A DNA stretch of 56,908 bases from Xenorhabdus koppenhoeferi (GCF_900116635.1 NZ_FPBJ01000023.1:1-56908); one strand, 5' to 3'; numbered from the stretch's first letter, positions 39,986 through 51,953 are shown. The notes: generated by a model from the letters alone, not told the origin. Translations and numbers: made by a program.

Positions 39986-42900
39986 TTAAAACTCAAACTC
40001 ATAGAGCAAATCTAAAGCTTGATCAATACCAGATACTGCCTCCAGATACAATCTTGGCATAACCCGGTAACGTAAAGTCAGGGTTGCCAAAGAATCAAAA
40101 ATACCTACACCATACTTCACTTGTAAGTCTTTGGTTATTCTACCACTAACAACAACCTGAGATTTATCACCAACACCTTGAGTATCTAAAGCCAAATCAG
40201 AGACACCAAAAGTTTCCCCGATTTTACCCACCAGCTGACCACTCTGGGCCACTCCTAAGCCTATCAGCATAGCTGCCATCTGAGAGTTGTCAGAGTCCCC
40301 CTTTTTTTCTAAACCTTGCCCATGCAAAAGGTAAGACAATGCTTCCTGCTGTGATTTGGCAGGATCAGAGAAAACTTCTACTTTGGGTTTATCCGCCAAT
40401 CCTGTCACTCTGACACCCGCGATAACACCATTCGCCGTTGATTCTGGATTACGGATAGCTTCAATGTTCAACAGTGGCTGATCCGGCGGGCCGGAGAAAA
40501 TAATTGTTCCTCTGCGTACCTGCAAATCTTGCCCGTAAGCATTAAAACGCCCTTCTGGAATGTCAATTTGACCATTCAGCTCTAATCCTTGTTGATCCTG
40601 AAGAACTTTCAAAATCCCTTTTAGCTGCGCCGTCAAACCGAAAGCACTCAAATGGACATCATCACCAATATGAATATTTAAGTTACTTTGAATCTGAATA
40701 GATGATTTTTTCTTCTCTATCGGGTGCAAATTTTTATCCAGCATAACTTCATCAGAAGAAACACTTACTGCTGACTCTGGCAATTCCTGTACCGTAATAC
40801 GTGCCCACGGAATATCCACATTACCGTCGAGTTTCAGTAAATTTGGTGTCGCTTCCAGCACCAACTCAGGACTAACATCAATTTTTACCATTGGCGGGAC
40901 AGTGATACGTAATTTATCACCATTAGCTGCTATTCTGGCATACCACGCATCCAAATTACGCCAATCAGCACGACCATTAAGATTTAATTGCCCTTTGGGG
41001 GTTTTAATCATCCCATTCAAATCAGACTGAACCCCATCAAAATGGGCAACTAACTGACCTTGAGAGATATCAAATGGCAACCAATGACTGCTTATTTGCA
41101 GGTTATCTGCTTTTAGTAAACCAAATAACAGTGGATTTTTGACGTTACCTCCGAGGCGCAAATTTGCATTCATTCCCCCTTTCACTTTTTCACCTTTCCC
41201 CAAAATAGGTTTAATCAAATTCAAGGAAAGATTTTGGAGATCTACATTACCTGATAATTTACGGCTATTTTCTAAATCAGCTACCTGAACATTACCATTC
41301 ACCTGACCATTCCCAGCCAATTTGAATAACCATGCCAGGTTTGCTTTGCCATTTTCCAGCCCTGCATTCAAAGTGAGCATTTCAAAATCAATCGGTAACG
41401 CAATGCCTTCTACAACCTGACGGATTCGAACGCCACTCCCTTGCAATGCAACTTTTGCTTGTGGCAAACTTTGGTCTGCTGTCCATTTGACATCAGCGTT
41501 ACCACTGAATATGCCCTTAAGTTGAGTACTTTTATCAATGAATGGCTGGAACATAGCTAAATCAAATCGTTCAAGAGCAATTTGTGCATGACCGTGACTT
41601 CCCGCTTCAATCGGTTTTACGATACAAAGCCGGGCATTTGGGTTGAGCCAGCAGTGAGTTCCGAGTGTAACTTTTTGTTGTAAGTTCAGATAATCAATGG
41701 ATATCGCCTTGCTTAAACGCCACTCACCGACAGGTGTATCAAAGTAAGTATTGTTGATACTGCCTTTCCAGCGTTCCTGTTGACGGTCAAAGCTACCATT
41801 GAGCACCAACTGGCCTGACACCGGATTCCCCTCAATTTTCAATTGCAAGTCATGCTGCTTTTCTGTGCCTTTGGCATCAAGCACCAAATTATTGATGGTT
41901 AAATTCGCTTGTTTTAATTGGCGAACAACAACTGATAGCTGCCCTTGAATTTGTTCCGCTGAGCGTATATCTCCCTTAATCTTAGCGCTATCCACCCGTA
42001 GCTCGTCCTGCCAGCGTACCCCACGAGCGCTCAAATCCACCGCGATTTGCGGAACTTTCATATTGCCGCGTAATTTGACATTGCCAGTAATCAGGCCAGC
42101 CAATCCCGGTAATAGCCCATTCAACTGAGGCGCATTAATTTCTCCATCCAGTTTCCAGACTTCATTTGTAAGCTGTCCCTGAACATTTAGCGTATTGCGG
42201 CCAAACACTAAATCGAATTGCGGAATATCCCACTGCCCAGCCGCATTACCCGATGCCTTTCCATGCGCTTTCACTACATTCTGTTTCACATTACCATCAA
42301 GGGTAATTTCAGGGATCCGGAGCTGCCAGCTTCCACCATACAGGCTACCGCGTATTGCTATTTTACCGTCCATTTTGGCGGGCCATTCCGGCCACTGTTT
42401 AGCTGTATCAATGCCATCCAGAACTAATTGGGCATTCCAGCTAATCGCTTTACTCCAATCAACAACACCTGTGATATCCGCTTTGCCCTGTAGTGCAATC
42501 AGACGCAAGCGGGTTAGTCTGAGCAATTCTTCATTCCCTTTTGCATCCAACATCAGCGATGCAGGAGGAATATCATTACCCTTAATATCAGAACGAAGAG
42601 AAAGATCATAACGGCTGGCTTCACCATTCAGGCGTAATTTAACACTATTAAACTGGTATTCTGGTTTACCTTTTAATGGCCATTGAAGTTGTTTACTTTG
42701 CAAAGTAAGACGAATAGGCAAACCTGCTTTTGCTAATCCGACCTTAGCATCTAAACTGGCGGCAAGTGGCCCGGAAAGATGTAATGCGAGATCAAGCTGC
42801 TGCAACAAAGACCCATTCAGTGTTAAATCAATCTCCTGCCCTTTCAGCTTATCCAGATTTACATTATTTAAATTATCAACATGACCTTTCATTACCAGTT

Positions 42901-43765
42901 TGACTGGCCACTGTTCGGCGAGTTTTACTGCTCCCTGTACCGCCAGTAAACCTTCCTGCGCTTGTACGCTCAAGGTTTTTACATCAACTTGCTGCCCTTG
43001 ATTATGAGCTTGCAACCGCAAATCATGCACAGTGACATCAGTATCACCAGTCAGACGAAGCTGATTACCATGAATACTTTCTACAGTGATATCAAGGGGA
43101 ATAGGGACATAAGGCAATTCAGACAAAAGAGGCTTAGCAAACAACGCTTTCAACGTTTCACCCAATGATTTATCAGGGTCGGCCTGCGCTGTGATTTTTT
43201 GCTCAGGCTCAGGTGGTGTCTTTGGCAATGCAACCAACAAATGACGGATTTCCGTTGGTTTTAATATCAGCTGTTTTTCCCGCCATTGGGCACCAGATTT
43301 AAATTCATCTAAATCAATGACGATATCATCTATTTTGACGTGGATATTTTTCAAAGAAAGCAGATCCAGTGAGATAGGATACGGTGTTTTTAATTCAGTC
43401 AGTGGTTCTGATTGAGGAGAAGGTTCTGAAGATGGAAGTTCAGCTGTATTCACTGAAACAGCAACTCCTTCAGTCGTCAGTGCATTGACACACACATGAC
43501 TATGCTTCAAGCAAGAAAGTTGTAATGAGAGATGTAAATTATCAGCACTGACATTGACTCCCGGCATCTGATATTTCACGCCTCTTAGCGTTAAATCGCG
43601 CCAGTCTCCACTAACACTGGCAATATCCAACCCAGGAATCCAACGTGCCGCACTGTTAATCATAAAATGCAGGCCCGTTTGCGTGCAAACTAATCCCACA
43701 ATTGTCATCAGTACCAAGCTCACAATCAGCAGGAAAACAATACTGATCCTTTTTACCCACTTCAT
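39986..43765 (-). CDS. tamB: Translocation and assembly module inner-membrane protein TamB
   Basis: AsmA-like, very long beta-taco protein spanning the periplasm; works with TamA and helps lipid transport to, or protein insertion into, the outer membrane. At 1259 residues it equals E. coli TamB. An N-terminal signal anchor (about 7-28) is followed by repetitive beta-rich sequence and the conserved C-terminal TamB/DUF490 domain (about 920-1259; [18 protein letters not shown]). Its ATG overlaps the tamA stop (ATGA), implying coupling. Confidence 0.97.
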   Translation of the reverse strand: MKWVKRISIVFLLIVSLVLMTIVGLVCTQTGLHFMINSAARWIPGLDIASVSGDWRDLTLRGVKYQMPGVNVSADNLHLSLQLSCLKHSHVCVNALTTEGVAVSVNTAELPSSEPSPQSEPLTELKTPYPISLDLLSLKNIHVKIDDIVIDLDEFKSGAQWREKQLILKPTEIRHLLVALPKTPPEPEQKITAQADPDKSLGETLKALFAKPLLSELPYVPIPLDITVESIHGNQLRLTGDTDVTVHDLRLQAHNQGQQVDVKTLSVQAQEGLLAVQGAVKLAEQWPVKLVMKGHVDNLNNVNLDKLKGQEIDLTLNGSLLQQLDLALHLSGPLAASLDAKVGLAKAGLPIRLTLQSKQLQWPLKGKPEYQFNSVKLRLNGEASRYDLSLRSDIKGNDIPPASLMLDAKGNEELLRLTRLRLIALQGKADITGVVDWSKAISWNAQLVLDGIDTAKQWPEWPAKMDGKIAIRGSLYGGSWQLRIPEITLDGNVKQNVVKAHGKASGNAAGQWDIPQFDLVFGRNTLNVQGQLTNEVWKLDGEINAPQLNGLLPGLAGLITGNVKLRGNMKVPQIAVDLSARGVRWQDELRVDSAKIKGDIRSAEQIQGQLSVVVRQLKQANLTINNLVLDAKGTEKQHDLQLKIEGNPVSGQLVLNGSFDRQQERWKGSINNTYFDTPVGEWRLSKAISIDYLNLQQKVTLGTHCWLNPNARLCIVKPIEAGSHGHAQIALERFDLAMFQPFIDKSTQLKGIFSGNADVKWTADQSLPQAKVALQGSGVRIRQVVEGIALPIDFEMLTLNAGLENGKANLAWLFKLAGNGQVNGNVQVADLENSRKLSGNVDLQNLSLNLIKPILGKGEKVKGGMNANLRLGGNVKNPLLFGLLKADNLQISSHWLPFDISQGQLVAHFDGVQSDLNGMIKTPKGQLNLNGRADWRNLDAWYARIAANGDKLRITVPPMVKIDVSPELVLEATPNLLKLDGNVDIPWARITVQELPESAVSVSSDEVMLDKNLHPIEKKKSSIQIQSNLNIHIGDDVHLSAFGLTAQLKGILKVLQDQQGLELNGQIDIPEGRFNAYGQDLQVRRGTIIFSGPPDQPLLNIEAIRNPESTANGVIAGVRVTGLADKPKVEVFSDPAKSQQEALSYLLHGQGLEKKGDSDNSQMAAMLIGLGVAQSGQLVGKIGETFGVSDLALDTQGVGDKSQVVVSGRITKDLQVKYGVGIFDSLATLTLRYRVMPRLYLEAVSGIDQALDLLYEFEF

Positions 43766-45504
43766 AATTCAGTCCCTAAACCGATATAAAATTCAACATT
43801 ATGACTATTTCGATCCCTGACTGGAGTCGCCAAATCAAATTTTATCGGCCCAACAGGTGAAGCCCAACGCACACCAATACCCGCACCTACTTTAAAATTA
43901 CTCCTTTTAATATCGTCCACCGCTTCACCCGAATCTATAAACAAGGCACTCCACCAATTTCCATAAATATTATATTGATATTCCAACGAACCAACTGCCA
44001 GCTTTGATGCCCCGACTAATTTACCTTTACTGTCTTTTGGTGAAACGGTCTGGTACTTATAACCCCGAATGCTGCGATCGCCCCCAGCAAAGAAACGAAG
44101 GTCAGGTGGTACCTGATTGAAATTATTAGTTTCTATCCAGCCTAAATCCGCGCGCACTACAAAACGGTGGTTCTCCTGATAAGTTCTGACCCAGACATGA
44201 TGAGCCTGCAATACGAGAAAATCCACATTGGATCGCCACGTCGTATCCGAAATATCAATCGAATAACGCTGGCTATCTCCCCAATAAGGCATGGTGCCAC
44301 CACGCTGGCGAATACGGCTGATATTTGCCCCCGGATAAAGCAGCATTGTAGTGTTTGTCGTATTAGCTTGTGTAAAGTGGCTGAGGCTCCAGCGAAGATT
44401 GACACCGTATTGCCAACCAGTAGAAAGATCCCAATTACGAACAAGGTTCAGTGTTGCTGTATCTAAGATTGTATCGTTAATATCTTTTCGCTTATAACCC
44501 GTTTGCAGTTCGTAATATTCCTCGAGTGGATTGACTTTAAGCGGCATTTTGTAAGAAGCATTAATGAATTGCTCTCGTGAAGAGACATTAATACTGGAAC
44601 TCAGACTATGCCCACGGGAATTGAGCCATGGCTTTTTCCATTTGACCTGAACTCGGGGACCGATATCTGTTGCATAGCCGCCACCCAATTCAACATAGTT
44701 AGCAGAACGAGGAACTAAAGAAGCATTCAATGGTAGCAACTTATCCTTATTCTCACGTCCTGCTTTGAAATCAGGTACGACAACCGCAGAATTAAACCAT
44801 CCGGTATCCACCAAACGCCGATTAAATTCAGCCAATTGTTCTGAAGAGTAATATTCCCCCGATTTAAAGGGAACAAGGTTATCCAAATAGGATTCTCGAA
44901 TTTGCGAACCGCGGAATTGCACAGAGCCGAAACGATAACGGTGCCCGCTGTCAAAATCAAAATCCCAAATGGACTCATGCAGCTCTTTTGATACCCCCAA
45001 TTCACTTTTCTTCACCGCCGCGTCAAAATATCCCTTTTTGACAGCCAGATTCGTCAATGCACCCTTAAAACTTTCATATTCGCCATGATTAAGAATTTCT
45101 TTTTCTTTCGGCATATTTTTTTTAATCAGGGCAGCATAATCTTTATCTGTTTTTGCGCCGCCTTCCAAATCAACATTCACTTTAACGACACGCACAGGAT
45201 CACCGAGTGTTACCTTTGCAGTCAAAACAGGACGGGCTGGCGGCGTATTCTCCTGATAGGTAAATTCAACAGTGGGATCATAATATCCCAATGGACGAAG
45301 CCCCTGCCGTATTGCTTTTTCTACGCGAGCACGAAAACGACCATCAGGGGAAACTTCTTCGGTACTAATATTTGAAAGTTGTACCCTGGCATTTTTTTCC
45401 AATTCGCCAGAAAGTCCTTCTACTTTCAACCGTAAATTTGCACTATAAGCCGATGGAATTGCGATAGATACAAAAAGAGTACATATGAGGGGATATCGTG
45501 ACAC
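43762..45504 (-). CDS. tamA: Translocation and assembly module outer-membrane protein TamA
   Basis: Omp85-family outer-membrane protein. A signal peptide (1 to about 21) is followed by three POTRA domains (about 22-265) and a 16-strand barrel with the Omp85 motif [16 protein letters not shown] near 480 and a barrel end [21 protein letters not shown]. It has 580 residues (E. coli 577). It is divergent from msrA and overlaps tamB by four bases. Confidence 0.97.
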   Translation of the reverse strand: MSRYPLICTLFVSIAIPSAYSANLRLKVEGLSGELEKNARVQLSNISTEEVSPDGRFRARVEKAIRQGLRPLGYYDPTVEFTYQENTPPARPVLTAKVTLGDPVRVVKVNVDLEGGAKTDKDYAALIKKNMPKEKEILNHGEYESFKGALTNLAVKKGYFDAAVKKSELGVSKELHESIWDFDFDSGHRYRFGSVQFRGSQIRESYLDNLVPFKSGEYYSSEQLAEFNRRLVDTGWFNSAVVVPDFKAGRENKDKLLPLNASLVPRSANYVELGGGYATDIGPRVQVKWKKPWLNSRGHSLSSSINVSSREQFINASYKMPLKVNPLEEYYELQTGYKRKDINDTILDTATLNLVRNWDLSTGWQYGVNLRWSLSHFTQANTTNTTMLLYPGANISRIRQRGGTMPYWGDSQRYSIDISDTTWRSNVDFLVLQAHHVWVRTYQENHRFVVRADLGWIETNNFNQVPPDLRFFAGGDRSIRGYKYQTVSPKDSKGKLVGASKLAVGSLEYQYNIYGNWWSALFIDSGEAVDDIKRSNFKVGAGIGVRWASPVGPIKFDLATPVRDRNSHNVEFYIGLGTEL

Positions 45505-45644
45505 TCGAACTCCTAATATTTATCTATATCGGTAGGATAAATTCTAACAATATAAAAATGCGGCAATAAATTAATTCTGGTAAAGTTTTAAAGATATACA
45601 AGCAACACATAATCATAAAATCCGTGAATAACAAGGAGAGAATC

Positions 45645-46292
45645 TTGCCAAATTCAACTAATGAAAGCCAACATGTTTCCCTGCAGAATACCTTATCTGG
45701 CAGAGCTACCGCATTAACTGTATCACCCTATCATGTCATCACACAGCATTCGATAGATAACATTCCAGAAAATATGCAGATCGCCTATGTCGGAATGGGA
45801 TGTTTCTGGGGTGTTGAGCGCCTTTTCTGGCAACAAGAAGGCATCTATACCACCTCTGTAGGTTACAGTGGCGGCACGACGCCAAATCCAAACTATGAAG
45901 AAGTTTGTACTGGCTTAACCGGACATGCCGAAGTGGTCAGGATAGTGTTTGATCCGGCGAAAATCACTTATACCCAATTACTGGCGCTGTTCTGGGAAAA
46001 TCACGATCCTGCCCAAGGCATGCGTCAGCATGGTGATATCGGTACACAATACCGTTCCGCCCTTTACACCATTTCACCACAACAAAATGAACAGGCATTG
46101 GTCAGCCGCGACCAATTTCAGCAAGCGATGGCGCAAAATGGTGATAAACGGACTATCACAACAGAAATCCGCGAAGCAGGGCCATTCTACTTTGCAGAAG
46201 ATTATCATCAGCAGTATCTCTACAAAAACCCTGAGGGATATTGTGGATTAGGTGGTATTGGGATCTGTTTCCCTCCAACGCACAAAAACTAG
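45645..46292 (+). CDS. msrA: Peptide methionine sulfoxide reductase MsrA
   Basis: Reduces methionine-S-sulfoxide in proteins using thioredoxin. The catalytic Cys lies in [12 protein letters not shown], with the [16 protein letters not shown] and YRSALYT motifs and C-terminal resolving cysteines in [14 protein letters not shown] place the start at TTG 45645, giving 215 residues (E. coli 212), because AAGGAG lies seven bases upstream; the GTG at 45624 would put that site inside the gene. It is divergent from tamA. A hairpin and the remnant of ytfL follow. Confidence 0.95.
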   Translation: MPNSTNESQHVSLQNTLSGRATALTVSPYHVITQHSIDNIPENMQIAYVGMGCFWGVERLFWQQEGIYTTSVGYSGGTTPNPNYEEVCTGLTGHAEVVRIVFDPAKITYTQLLALFWENHDPAQGMRQHGDIGTQYRSALYTISPQQNEQALVSRDQFQQAMAQNGDKRTITTEIREAGPFYFAEDYHQQYLYKNPEGYCGLGGIGICFPPTHKN

Positions 46293-46298
46293 TCGATT

Positions 46299-46333
46299 TA
46301 GTTAGCCCAATGTTATAAGCATTGGGCTAACTA
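46299..46333 (+). terminator. 14-bp hairpin after msrA
   Basis: TAGTTAGCCCAATG (46299-46312) pairs perfectly with CATTGGGCTAACTA (46320-46333), loop of seven. There is only AATAATG after it, so it is an imperfect terminator but a strong 3' structure. Confidence 0.65.
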
Positions 46334-46344
46334 ATAATGATGTC

Positions 46345-46512
46345 ATGACCACCTTAATGGGTGATTTAATTGGTCAGGGGCAAGAAGAGCAAATTGTTGT
46401 GCGTGACGAAAATTCATGGCTGGTTGAAATCGATCAATTGCTGGTAACGAAAATAGTCGATACTACTGGACAGATCAATCAATCCAGCACTGAGCAGTCG
46501 TATGAAGCGTGA
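46345..46512 (+). pseudogene. ytfL: Remnant of ytfL/paeA (CorC-type membrane transporter)
   Basis: This 55-codon frame reads TTLMGDLIGQGQEEQIVVRD, then ENSWLVE, then IDQLLVTKI. Both pieces match separate parts of the C-terminal region of E. coli YtfL (PaeA, a polyamine exporter) as I recall it: TLMGDLVGQG...EEQIV...NSWL, and the final IDQLLVTRI. The intervening residues, roughly 60-70 in E. coli, and the whole membrane domain are missing. Position downstream of msrA on the same strand is that of E. coli ytfL. It is a decayed gene; a functional 55-residue peptide is unlikely. Confidence 0.75.
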
Positions 46513-46541
46513 AGAAGCGTAACCATAGAGAATTAAACTAA

Positions 46542-46561
46542 AAACGGCCAATAGGCCGTTT
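46542..46561. terminator. Terminator between ytfL remnant and ytfK
   Basis: AAACGGCC (46542-46549) pairs with GGCCGTTT (46554-46561), loop AATA, with A-rich and T-rich flanks on either side. Confidence 0.8.
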
Positions 46562-46627
46562 ATTATACTAATAATATGTTATCGATAATGGCACATATTT
46601 ATCAGTAAATAGGTTATTGCAGAAAAA

Positions 46628-46834
46628 TTATCCCATTTCGGTTTGTAAGCGCAATACTTGCTGATTGACTTCGCTCATTACATGAAAATGACGTTTATCT
46701 TTTATCTTCGGTGGTAAGATTTTCCCATAGTTAAATTCAAAAGCGCCCATATCCTTGATATATAAACGCCCACGAAATAAGGTTTTTACGTAGAGAGCAA
46801 TTTTCTGTGGGTTATAATGGTGAAAGATTTTCAT
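46628..46834 (-). CDS. ytfK: YtfK (DUF1107), SpoT-stimulating stress factor
   Basis: A 68-residue protein, the same length as E. coli YtfK, with closely similar sequence: [28 protein letters not shown], and [18 protein letters not shown]. In E. coli YtfK promotes (p)ppGpp accumulation through SpoT and is phosphate-starvation controlled. A PhoB-box-like sequence lies at 46905-46922 upstream. It is divergent from ytfJ, as in E. coli. Confidence 0.93.
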   Translation of the reverse strand: MKIFHHYNPQKIALYVKTLFRGRLYIKDMGAFEFNYGKILPPKIKDKRHFHVMSEVNQQVLRLQTEMG

Positions 46835-47158
46835 CTCTGTTTTTTTCCTCCCATGCTTCTTACGGTATCATTCTACTGCATCACTACTCAGTGAATCAGA
46901 AGATATATCACTATCATGTCAGATGTATAGACTACATATATGGAAATTTGTTCCCCGATCCCTAAGATTCAATCACTAATCTCACATAACATGTTGAAAT
47001 AAAATATAATTAATGATTATCACTCCCTGATTTGCTTATATTTCACGCTAAATGTTACCAAATTGTTGCTTTTAATGAGGACAGACCAGTCAACAAGCGC
47101 TATGCTGAATATGACGTTCCCTGATAACATGCCACACTATGCCAAATGAGGAATAAAT
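46835..47158. other. ytfK-ytfJ divergent intergenic region
   Basis: 324 bp without a gene. It holds two weak candidate sites: CTGACAT-N4-GTGATAT on the minus strand (46905-46922, PhoB-like, second half poor) and AATTAATGATTATCA (47008-47022), whose right half matches the Fur 7-1-7 consensus perfectly and left half partly. Neither is convincing alone. Confidence 0.3.
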
Positions 47159-47716
47159 ATGATAAAAAACATTGCATTATCTGCAATATTGAGTTTGATG
47201 CCAATATTTGCTTTCGCCCATAACATCACACCAGAACAGCAAGTTCCTGCGGTCAGTGTGACCGATAAAGGTGAGCTGTTATTCAACGATGGCAAGTTCA
47301 GCTACCAAAATTGGGACAGTACTGAACTGCCGGGAAAAGTAAGAACTATCCAGCACATTGCTGGCCGTAGTTCCGCAAAAGAGATGAATGACCCTCTGAT
47401 TCAAGCATTAAAAAATGCCGGCTTACCAAAAGATAAATATCAAACAACCAGTATCGTAAATACCGACGATGCTATTTTTGGCACCAGCGTCTTCGTTCGT
47501 AATAACCTTGAAGACAGCAAAAAACAGTTTCCGTGGTCACAATTTATTGTCGACAGCAATGGACTGGCCAAAAAAGCATGGGGACTGGAACCGAAGAGTT
47601 CAGCAATTATTGTGCTGGATAAAAATGGTAACGTGAAATTTGTCAAAGACGGCAAGTTGAGTAATGAAGAAATCACGCACGTTATCAGCCTTATTGAAGA
47701 AGAACTGAAAAAATAA
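47159..47716 (+). CDS. ytfJ: Periplasmic YtfJ-family protein
   Basis: A 185-residue protein (E. coli 184) with a cleavable signal peptide (MIKNIALSAILSLMPIFAFA, about 1-20). The rest has a thioredoxin-like outline (PGKVRTIQHIAGRSSAKEMN, FIVDSNGLAKKAWGLEP, IIVLDKNGNVKFVKDGKLS) but no CxxC motif and no cysteine in the mature part. Function unknown. It faces cysQ across a hairpin. Confidence 0.92.
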   Translation: MIKNIALSAILSLMPIFAFAHNITPEQQVPAVSVTDKGELLFNDGKFSYQNWDSTELPGKVRTIQHIAGRSSAKEMNDPLIQALKNAGLPKDKYQTTSIVNTDDAIFGTSVFVRNNLEDSKKQFPWSQFIVDSNGLAKKAWGLEPKSSAIIVLDKNGNVKFVKDGKLSNEEITHVISLIEEELKK

Positions 47717-47767
47717 CTTTCATCCCAATCGGATTCTAAATAACGATAATCTTTTCATAATAGTTCA

Positions 47768-47802
47768 GTGATAATGGTTCCACGGCAGTGGGCCATTATC
47801 AC
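47768..47802. terminator. Hairpin between ytfJ and cysQ
   Basis: GTGATAATGG (47768-47777) pairs with CCATTATCAC (47793-47802). It lies between convergent genes but lacks a U-tract. Confidence 0.45.
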
Positions 47803-47809
47803 CTGAGCA

Positions 47810-48556
47810 TTAAAAGATGCTGACTCTAAAGCCCGGGTTCAGGAAAGACTCACGCGGGAAGTAATTCAATGTTTTTCCTTCCCAATCGGTAACATGTGCA
47901 CCTGCGGCAATTGCAACAGCATGTCCGGCACCCGTATCCCAGATATTCGTTGGTCCAAAGCGTGGATAAAGCTGGGCTTTTCCTTCCGCAACCATGCAAA
48001 ACTTAAGTGAAGACCCAACCGATAGTATGTCGTGAACCCCTAATTGAGCAAGATAATCATTTAATTCTTCATCATCTCGCTGAGAACGGCTAACAACTAC
48101 CACAATTGGCAGTGTTGCAGGCACAACTTTAATCGGAAGTGTCTGTCCATTGGCTTCCTTCCACGCCTGACGTCCCTGCCCCGAATACAGAATATTCTGT
48201 GCAGGGACATAAACGACACCCATAACAGGTATGCCATCCTCAATTAATGCGATATTGACAGTAAACTCACCATTCCGGCGAATAAACTCTTTTGTACCAT
48301 CCAGTGGATCAACCAACCAGTAACGCTGCCAGCTTTGCCGTTCTTCCCATATAGGAGGATCTTCTTCTGATAACAAGGGGATATCAGGGGCAATCCGCAA
48401 CAATCCAGCTTTGATAATTTTATGTGCTGCAATATCCGCAGCTGTAACAGGTGAATTGTCCATCTTGTGCTCTATTTGCAACGGTTGTTCAGACAGATAG
48501 ACCTCCATGATCGCTGCACCCGCTTCCCGTGCCAATTGGCAGACTTGTTGTAGCAT
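47810..48556 (-). CDS. cysQ: 3'(2'),5'-bisphosphate nucleotidase CysQ
   Basis: Removes 3'-phosphoadenosine 5'-phosphate formed in sulfate assimilation. An inositol-monophosphatase-family protein with [21 protein letters not shown], the metal motif [12 protein letters not shown] and [15 protein letters not shown]. From ATG 48556 it is 248 residues (E. coli 246); that start is six bases after GAGG, and an adjacent ATG at 48559 is also possible. A longer frame to 48571 overlaps the ribosome site. An ERIC remnant lies just upstream. Confidence 0.96.
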   Translation of the reverse strand: MLQQVCQLAREAGAAIMEVYLSEQPLQIEHKMDNSPVTAADIAAHKIIKAGLLRIAPDIPLLSEEDPPIWEERQSWQRYWLVDPLDGTKEFIRRNGEFTVNIALIEDGIPVMGVVYVPAQNILYSGQGRQAWKEANGQTLPIKVVPATLPIVVVVSRSQRDDEELNDYLAQLGVHDILSVGSSLKFCMVAEGKAQLYPRFGPTNIWDTGAGHAVAIAAGAHVTDWEGKTLNYFPRESFLNPGFRVSIF

Positions 48557-48596
48557 CATACACCTCTGCATTCTTTGTTCAGCTATCCCCTTACTG

Positions 48597-48684
48597 CTTT
48601 CAAATTGCTACTTGAATGGCTGTTATCTATGTCGAGGATTCACTTCCTTATCGCCATGCCGCAACTTGAAATCTATTGGGTATA
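48597..48684 (-). repeat. Degenerate ERIC element D
   Basis: About 88 bp. The right end GCAACTTGAAATCTATTGGG plus TATA and the left TTTCAAATTG arm match ERIC ends, while the central core is reduced and altered (TTATCTATGT, GGATTCAC). It is probably an internally deleted copy. Confidence 0.7.
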
Positions 48685-48769
48685 TATCACGTGAAAGAAA
48701 CTACATTTTTAGCGCACTTTTTACTGTAATGGCGAATACTTTATTTACCGATCACAGCTAAATTCACGC

Positions 48770-48796
48770 AAAAAAATAGCCGGTTAACCGGCTATT
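48770..48796 (-). terminator. fklB terminator
   Basis: The perfect palindrome AATAGCCGGTT/AACCGGCTATT (48775-48796) is followed on the minus strand by a run of T residues (48771-48776). Confidence 0.92.
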
Positions 48797-48810
48797 CCAT
48801 TGAAATAGAA

Positions 48811-49431
48811 TTATAAAATTTCCAGTAATTCTACTTCAAAGATAAGTGTACTGTAAGGAGGGATGGATGCGCCCGCACCACGCTCACCATAAGCCAAGTT
48901 GTGAGGAATATAAAGTTCCCACTTAGAACCTACTGGCATCAGAGTCAGCGCTTCAATCCAGCCTGGGATCACGCCACTTACAGGAAATTCTGCTGGTGTA
49001 CCACGCTGTACTGAGCTATCAAATACAGTGCCATCAATCAGGCGACCAGTATAGTGAACACTAACACGATCAGTACGAGCCGGGATTGCCCCTTCACCTT
49101 GTGTCAGGACAGAAAATTGCAGCCCAGATTCAGTGCTGTTAACCCCTTCACGCTGGGCATTTTCTGTCAGGAATTTGTTGCCTTCTTCTGCCATCGTCTG
49201 CTGGCGTTCACGGCGAACGCTGTCAGCACGTTCATGTATTTCGCGCAGAGCACGATGCAGTTCTTCTACAGGAATAGCAGGAGTGCGGCTTTCCAGCGCG
49301 TCACACAATCCCGCCAAAAGCGCTTCTGGCTCCAGACCCTGCAAACCAGACTCCTGTAATTGTTGACCAACTTGCAAGCCAATACCATAACTTGCACGTG
49401 CTTCAATAGAGTCAAAAGAAGGTTTTGTCAT
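48811..49431 (-). CDS. fklB: FKBP-type peptidyl-prolyl isomerase FklB (FKBP22)
   Basis: A 206-residue protein, the E. coli length. An N-terminal helical dimerisation domain (1-90; [27 protein letters not shown]) precedes the FKBP fold (about 100-206; [62 protein letters not shown]). No signal peptide, so cytoplasmic. It has its own terminator and lies downstream of the rpsF operon. Confidence 0.96.
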   Translation of the reverse strand: MTKPSFDSIEARASYGIGLQVGQQLQESGLQGLEPEALLAGLCDALESRTPAIPVEELHRALREIHERADSVRRERQQTMAEEGNKFLTENAQREGVNSTESGLQFSVLTQGEGAIPARTDRVSVHYTGRLIDGTVFDSSVQRGTPAEFPVSGVIPGWIEALTLMPVGSKWELYIPHNLAYGERGAGASIPPYSTLIFEVELLEIL

Positions 49432-49524
49432 GAAAATACCTGTTATTAAATAAGTGAAGACTCAAGCATAACAGCACTATACAGATGGGTAAACGCGTGA
49501 AAAGAGTTAATGGGGTTTAATAGA

Positions 49525-49556
49525 AAAAAACGCCGGGCATTGCCAGCGTTTTTTGT
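49525..49556. terminator. Terminator after rplI
   Basis: A stem built on AAAAAACGC(C) and (A)GCGTTTTTT with G/C-rich inner pairs, flanked by A and T runs. On the minus strand it ends the rpsF-priB-rpsR-rplI transcript. Confidence 0.85.
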
Positions 49557-49582
49557 CACATGTTCGTAAACTTAATCAAAGA

Positions 49583-50035
49583 TTAAGCTTCTGGAACGAT
49601 GTTAACATTCAACTGTGCGAATACATCGCTGTGTACCTGGAAGTGAACTTCGTGCTCACCAACAGTACGCAGAACGCCGTTAGGCAGGCGAACTTCGCTC
49701 TTAGATACTTCAACACCAGCAGCAGTTACTGCATCAGCGATGTCACGAGTACCGATAGAACCGAACAGTTTGCCTTCGTCACCCGCTTTAGAAGCGATGG
49801 TAACAGAACCCAGTGCGTTGATTTTCTCTGCACGAGCTTGCGCTGCTGTCAGAACGTCAGCCAGTTTGGCTTCCAGTTCAACACGGCGAGCTTCGAAGAA
49901 TTCGATGTTTTTCTTAGTTGCAGGAACAGCTTTGCCCTGTGGCACTAAGAAGTTACGGGCATAACCCGATTTAACGTTAACTTGGTCACCCAGGCTACCC
50001 AGGTTCGCTACTTTATCAAGCAGAATAACTTGCAT
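49583..50035 (-). CDS. rplI: 50S ribosomal protein L9
   Basis: Elongated two-domain 23S-binding protein. It has 150 residues (E. coli 149). The N-domain [30 protein letters not shown] is joined by a long helix (around 40-75) to the C-domain with [19 protein letters not shown] and [17 protein letters not shown]. It is last in the rpsF operon. Confidence 0.98.
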   Translation of the reverse strand: MQVILLDKVANLGSLGDQVNVKSGYARNFLVPQGKAVPATKKNIEFFEARRVELEAKLADVLTAAQARAEKINALGSVTIASKAGDEGKLFGSIGTRDIADAVTAAGVEVSKSEVRLPNGVLRTVGEHEVHFQVHSDVFAQLNVNIVPEA

Positions 50036-50073
50036 TACCTTATCCTCTCAAAGTCGTTAATGGACTGAGCCTA

Positions 50074-50623
<550 letters not shown>

Positions 50624-50628
50624 GGTAA

Positions 50629-51027
50629 TTACTCTTCAGAATCCCCAGCTTCATCAGCATCATCAACCAGGTCTTCTTCCAGAGCCAGATCACGGCTACG
50701 ACGTTCGTCTTTAGCCTTAACCATTGGTGATGCTTCAGTTACTGCGTGCTTAACGCGCATAACCATGCTGCGGATAACGGCGTCGTTGAAGCGGAAGTTA
50801 GTTTCCAGTTCATCAATCGCTTCCTGTGGCGCTTCAACGTTCATCAGAACGTAGTGAGCCTTGTGCAGTTTGTTGATTGGGTAAGCCAATTGACGACGAC
50901 CCCAGTCTTCCAAACGGTGGATCTGACCTTGCGCGTTAGTGATAGTCGCACTGTAACGCTCGATCATGCCCGGAACCTGTTCGCTTTGATCAGGATGGAC
51001 CATAAAAACGATTTCGTAATGACGCAT
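50629..51027 (-). CDS. rpsF: 30S ribosomal protein S6
   Basis: RNP-fold 30S protein that partners S18. From ATG 51027 it has 132 residues: [47 protein letters not shown], and a Glu/Asp-rich tail. AAGGAG lies eight bases before ATG 51027; an ATG at 51033 would be only two bases from it. It is first in the operon. The acidic tail is the part that RimK extends in E. coli. Confidence 0.97.
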   Translation of the reverse strand: MRHYEIVFMVHPDQSEQVPGMIERYSATITNAQGQIHRLEDWGRRQLAYPINKLHKAHYVLMNVEAPQEAIDELETNFRFNDAVIRSMVMRVKHAVTEASPMVKAKDERRSRDLALEEDLVDDADEAGDSEE

Positions 51028-51051
51028 TAGCATTGCTCCTTACGGATTATT

Positions 51052-51112
51052 CAGCCTCCTGTCAGGGTCAGCCGTGGCCCATGGAGGCAAGGAACGTGTT
51101 TAGTACGGCTGA
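51052..51112 (-). promoter_or_regulatory. rpsF leader hairpin, probable S6:S18-binding element
   Basis: TCAGCCGT (51068-51075) is complementary to ACGGCTGA (51105-51112), giving an 8-bp stem with an internal region in the mRNA leader 40-85 bases before rpsF. In many bacteria the S6:S18 complex binds a comparable leader hairpin with a CCG motif to repress the operon. Assignment rests on position and shape. Confidence 0.5.
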
Positions 51113-51215
51113 AAAATCGACGCGTCACTATACCCGTACAATACAAAAAACTCAAGGTACGGGCAGGAGAAAAACGCGTTTATTCTTCTTTCAAACGATT
51201 TGAAATAAGTAAAAA

Positions 51216-51953
51216 TTACTGGGTGCTTCTCTGACGTACGATTTCAAACAAGCATACCCCTGTTGCAACCGATACATTCAGGGAAGAAACTGAGCCTGCC
51301 ATTGGAATACGGATCAATTCATCGCAATGTTCACGGGTCAGACGACGCATTCCTTCGCCTTCCGCCCCCATAACCAAGGCCATCGGGCCAGTTAATTTGC
51401 TCTCGTATAACGCATGAGTGGCTTCACCCGCCGTCCCGACAATCCAGATATTGTGTTCTTGCAGCAAACGTAAAGTACGGGCAAGGTTGGTCACTCGGAT
51501 CAGTGGCACGTTTTCTGCGGCACCACAGGCAACTTTTTTAGCTGTCGCATTCAATTGTGCTGAGCGATCACGGGGAACGATAACCGCATCAACTCCCGCA
51601 GCATCAGCAGTACGCAGGCAAGCCCCCAAATTATGGGGATCAGTAACACCGTCCAGTATCAACAGAAATGGGCGATCCATCCGGGATAACAAATCCGGCA
51701 AATCATTTTCTTGATACTGACGACTCGGTTTGACCCGGGCAATGATTCCTTGATGTACGGCACTTTCTGTCTGGGCATCCAACCATTGGCGATTAGCCAG
51801 TTGCACCGCAATGCCGATACTTTCCAGTTCCTGCAACAATGGAGTCAAACGACGATCTTCACGCCCTTTTAATACATAAACTTCCATGAATCGCTGTGGA
51901 TCACGTTCCAACAGGGCTTTAACGGCATGGATACCGTAAATAATTTCACTCAT
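51216..51953 (-). CDS. rlmB: 23S rRNA 2'-O-ribose G2251 methyltransferase RlmB
   Basis: SpoU-family (SPOUT) methyltransferase acting on the 23S P-loop. It has 245 residues (E. coli 243). An N-terminal substrate-recognition domain [20 protein letters not shown] is followed by the knotted domain: [44 protein letters not shown] and [22 protein letters not shown]. It follows rnr by about 58 bases, as in the E. coli nsrR-rnr-rlmB operon. Confidence 0.97.
   Translation of the reverse strand: MSEIIYGIHAVKALLERDPQRFMEVYVLKGREDRRLTPLLQELESIGIAVQLANRQWLDAQTESAVHQGIIARVKPSRQYQENDLPDLLSRMDRPFLLILDGVTDPHNLGACLRTADAAGVDAVIVPRDRSAQLNATAKKVACGAAENVPLIRVTNLARTLRLLQEHNIWIVGTAGEATHALYESKLTGPMALVMGAEGEGMRRLTREHCDELIRIPMAGSVSSLNVSVATGVCLFEIVRQRSTQ

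Noticed and set aside
42195-42611. 138-codon plus-strand frame inside tamB
   Set aside because: Antisense shadow of a very long gene.
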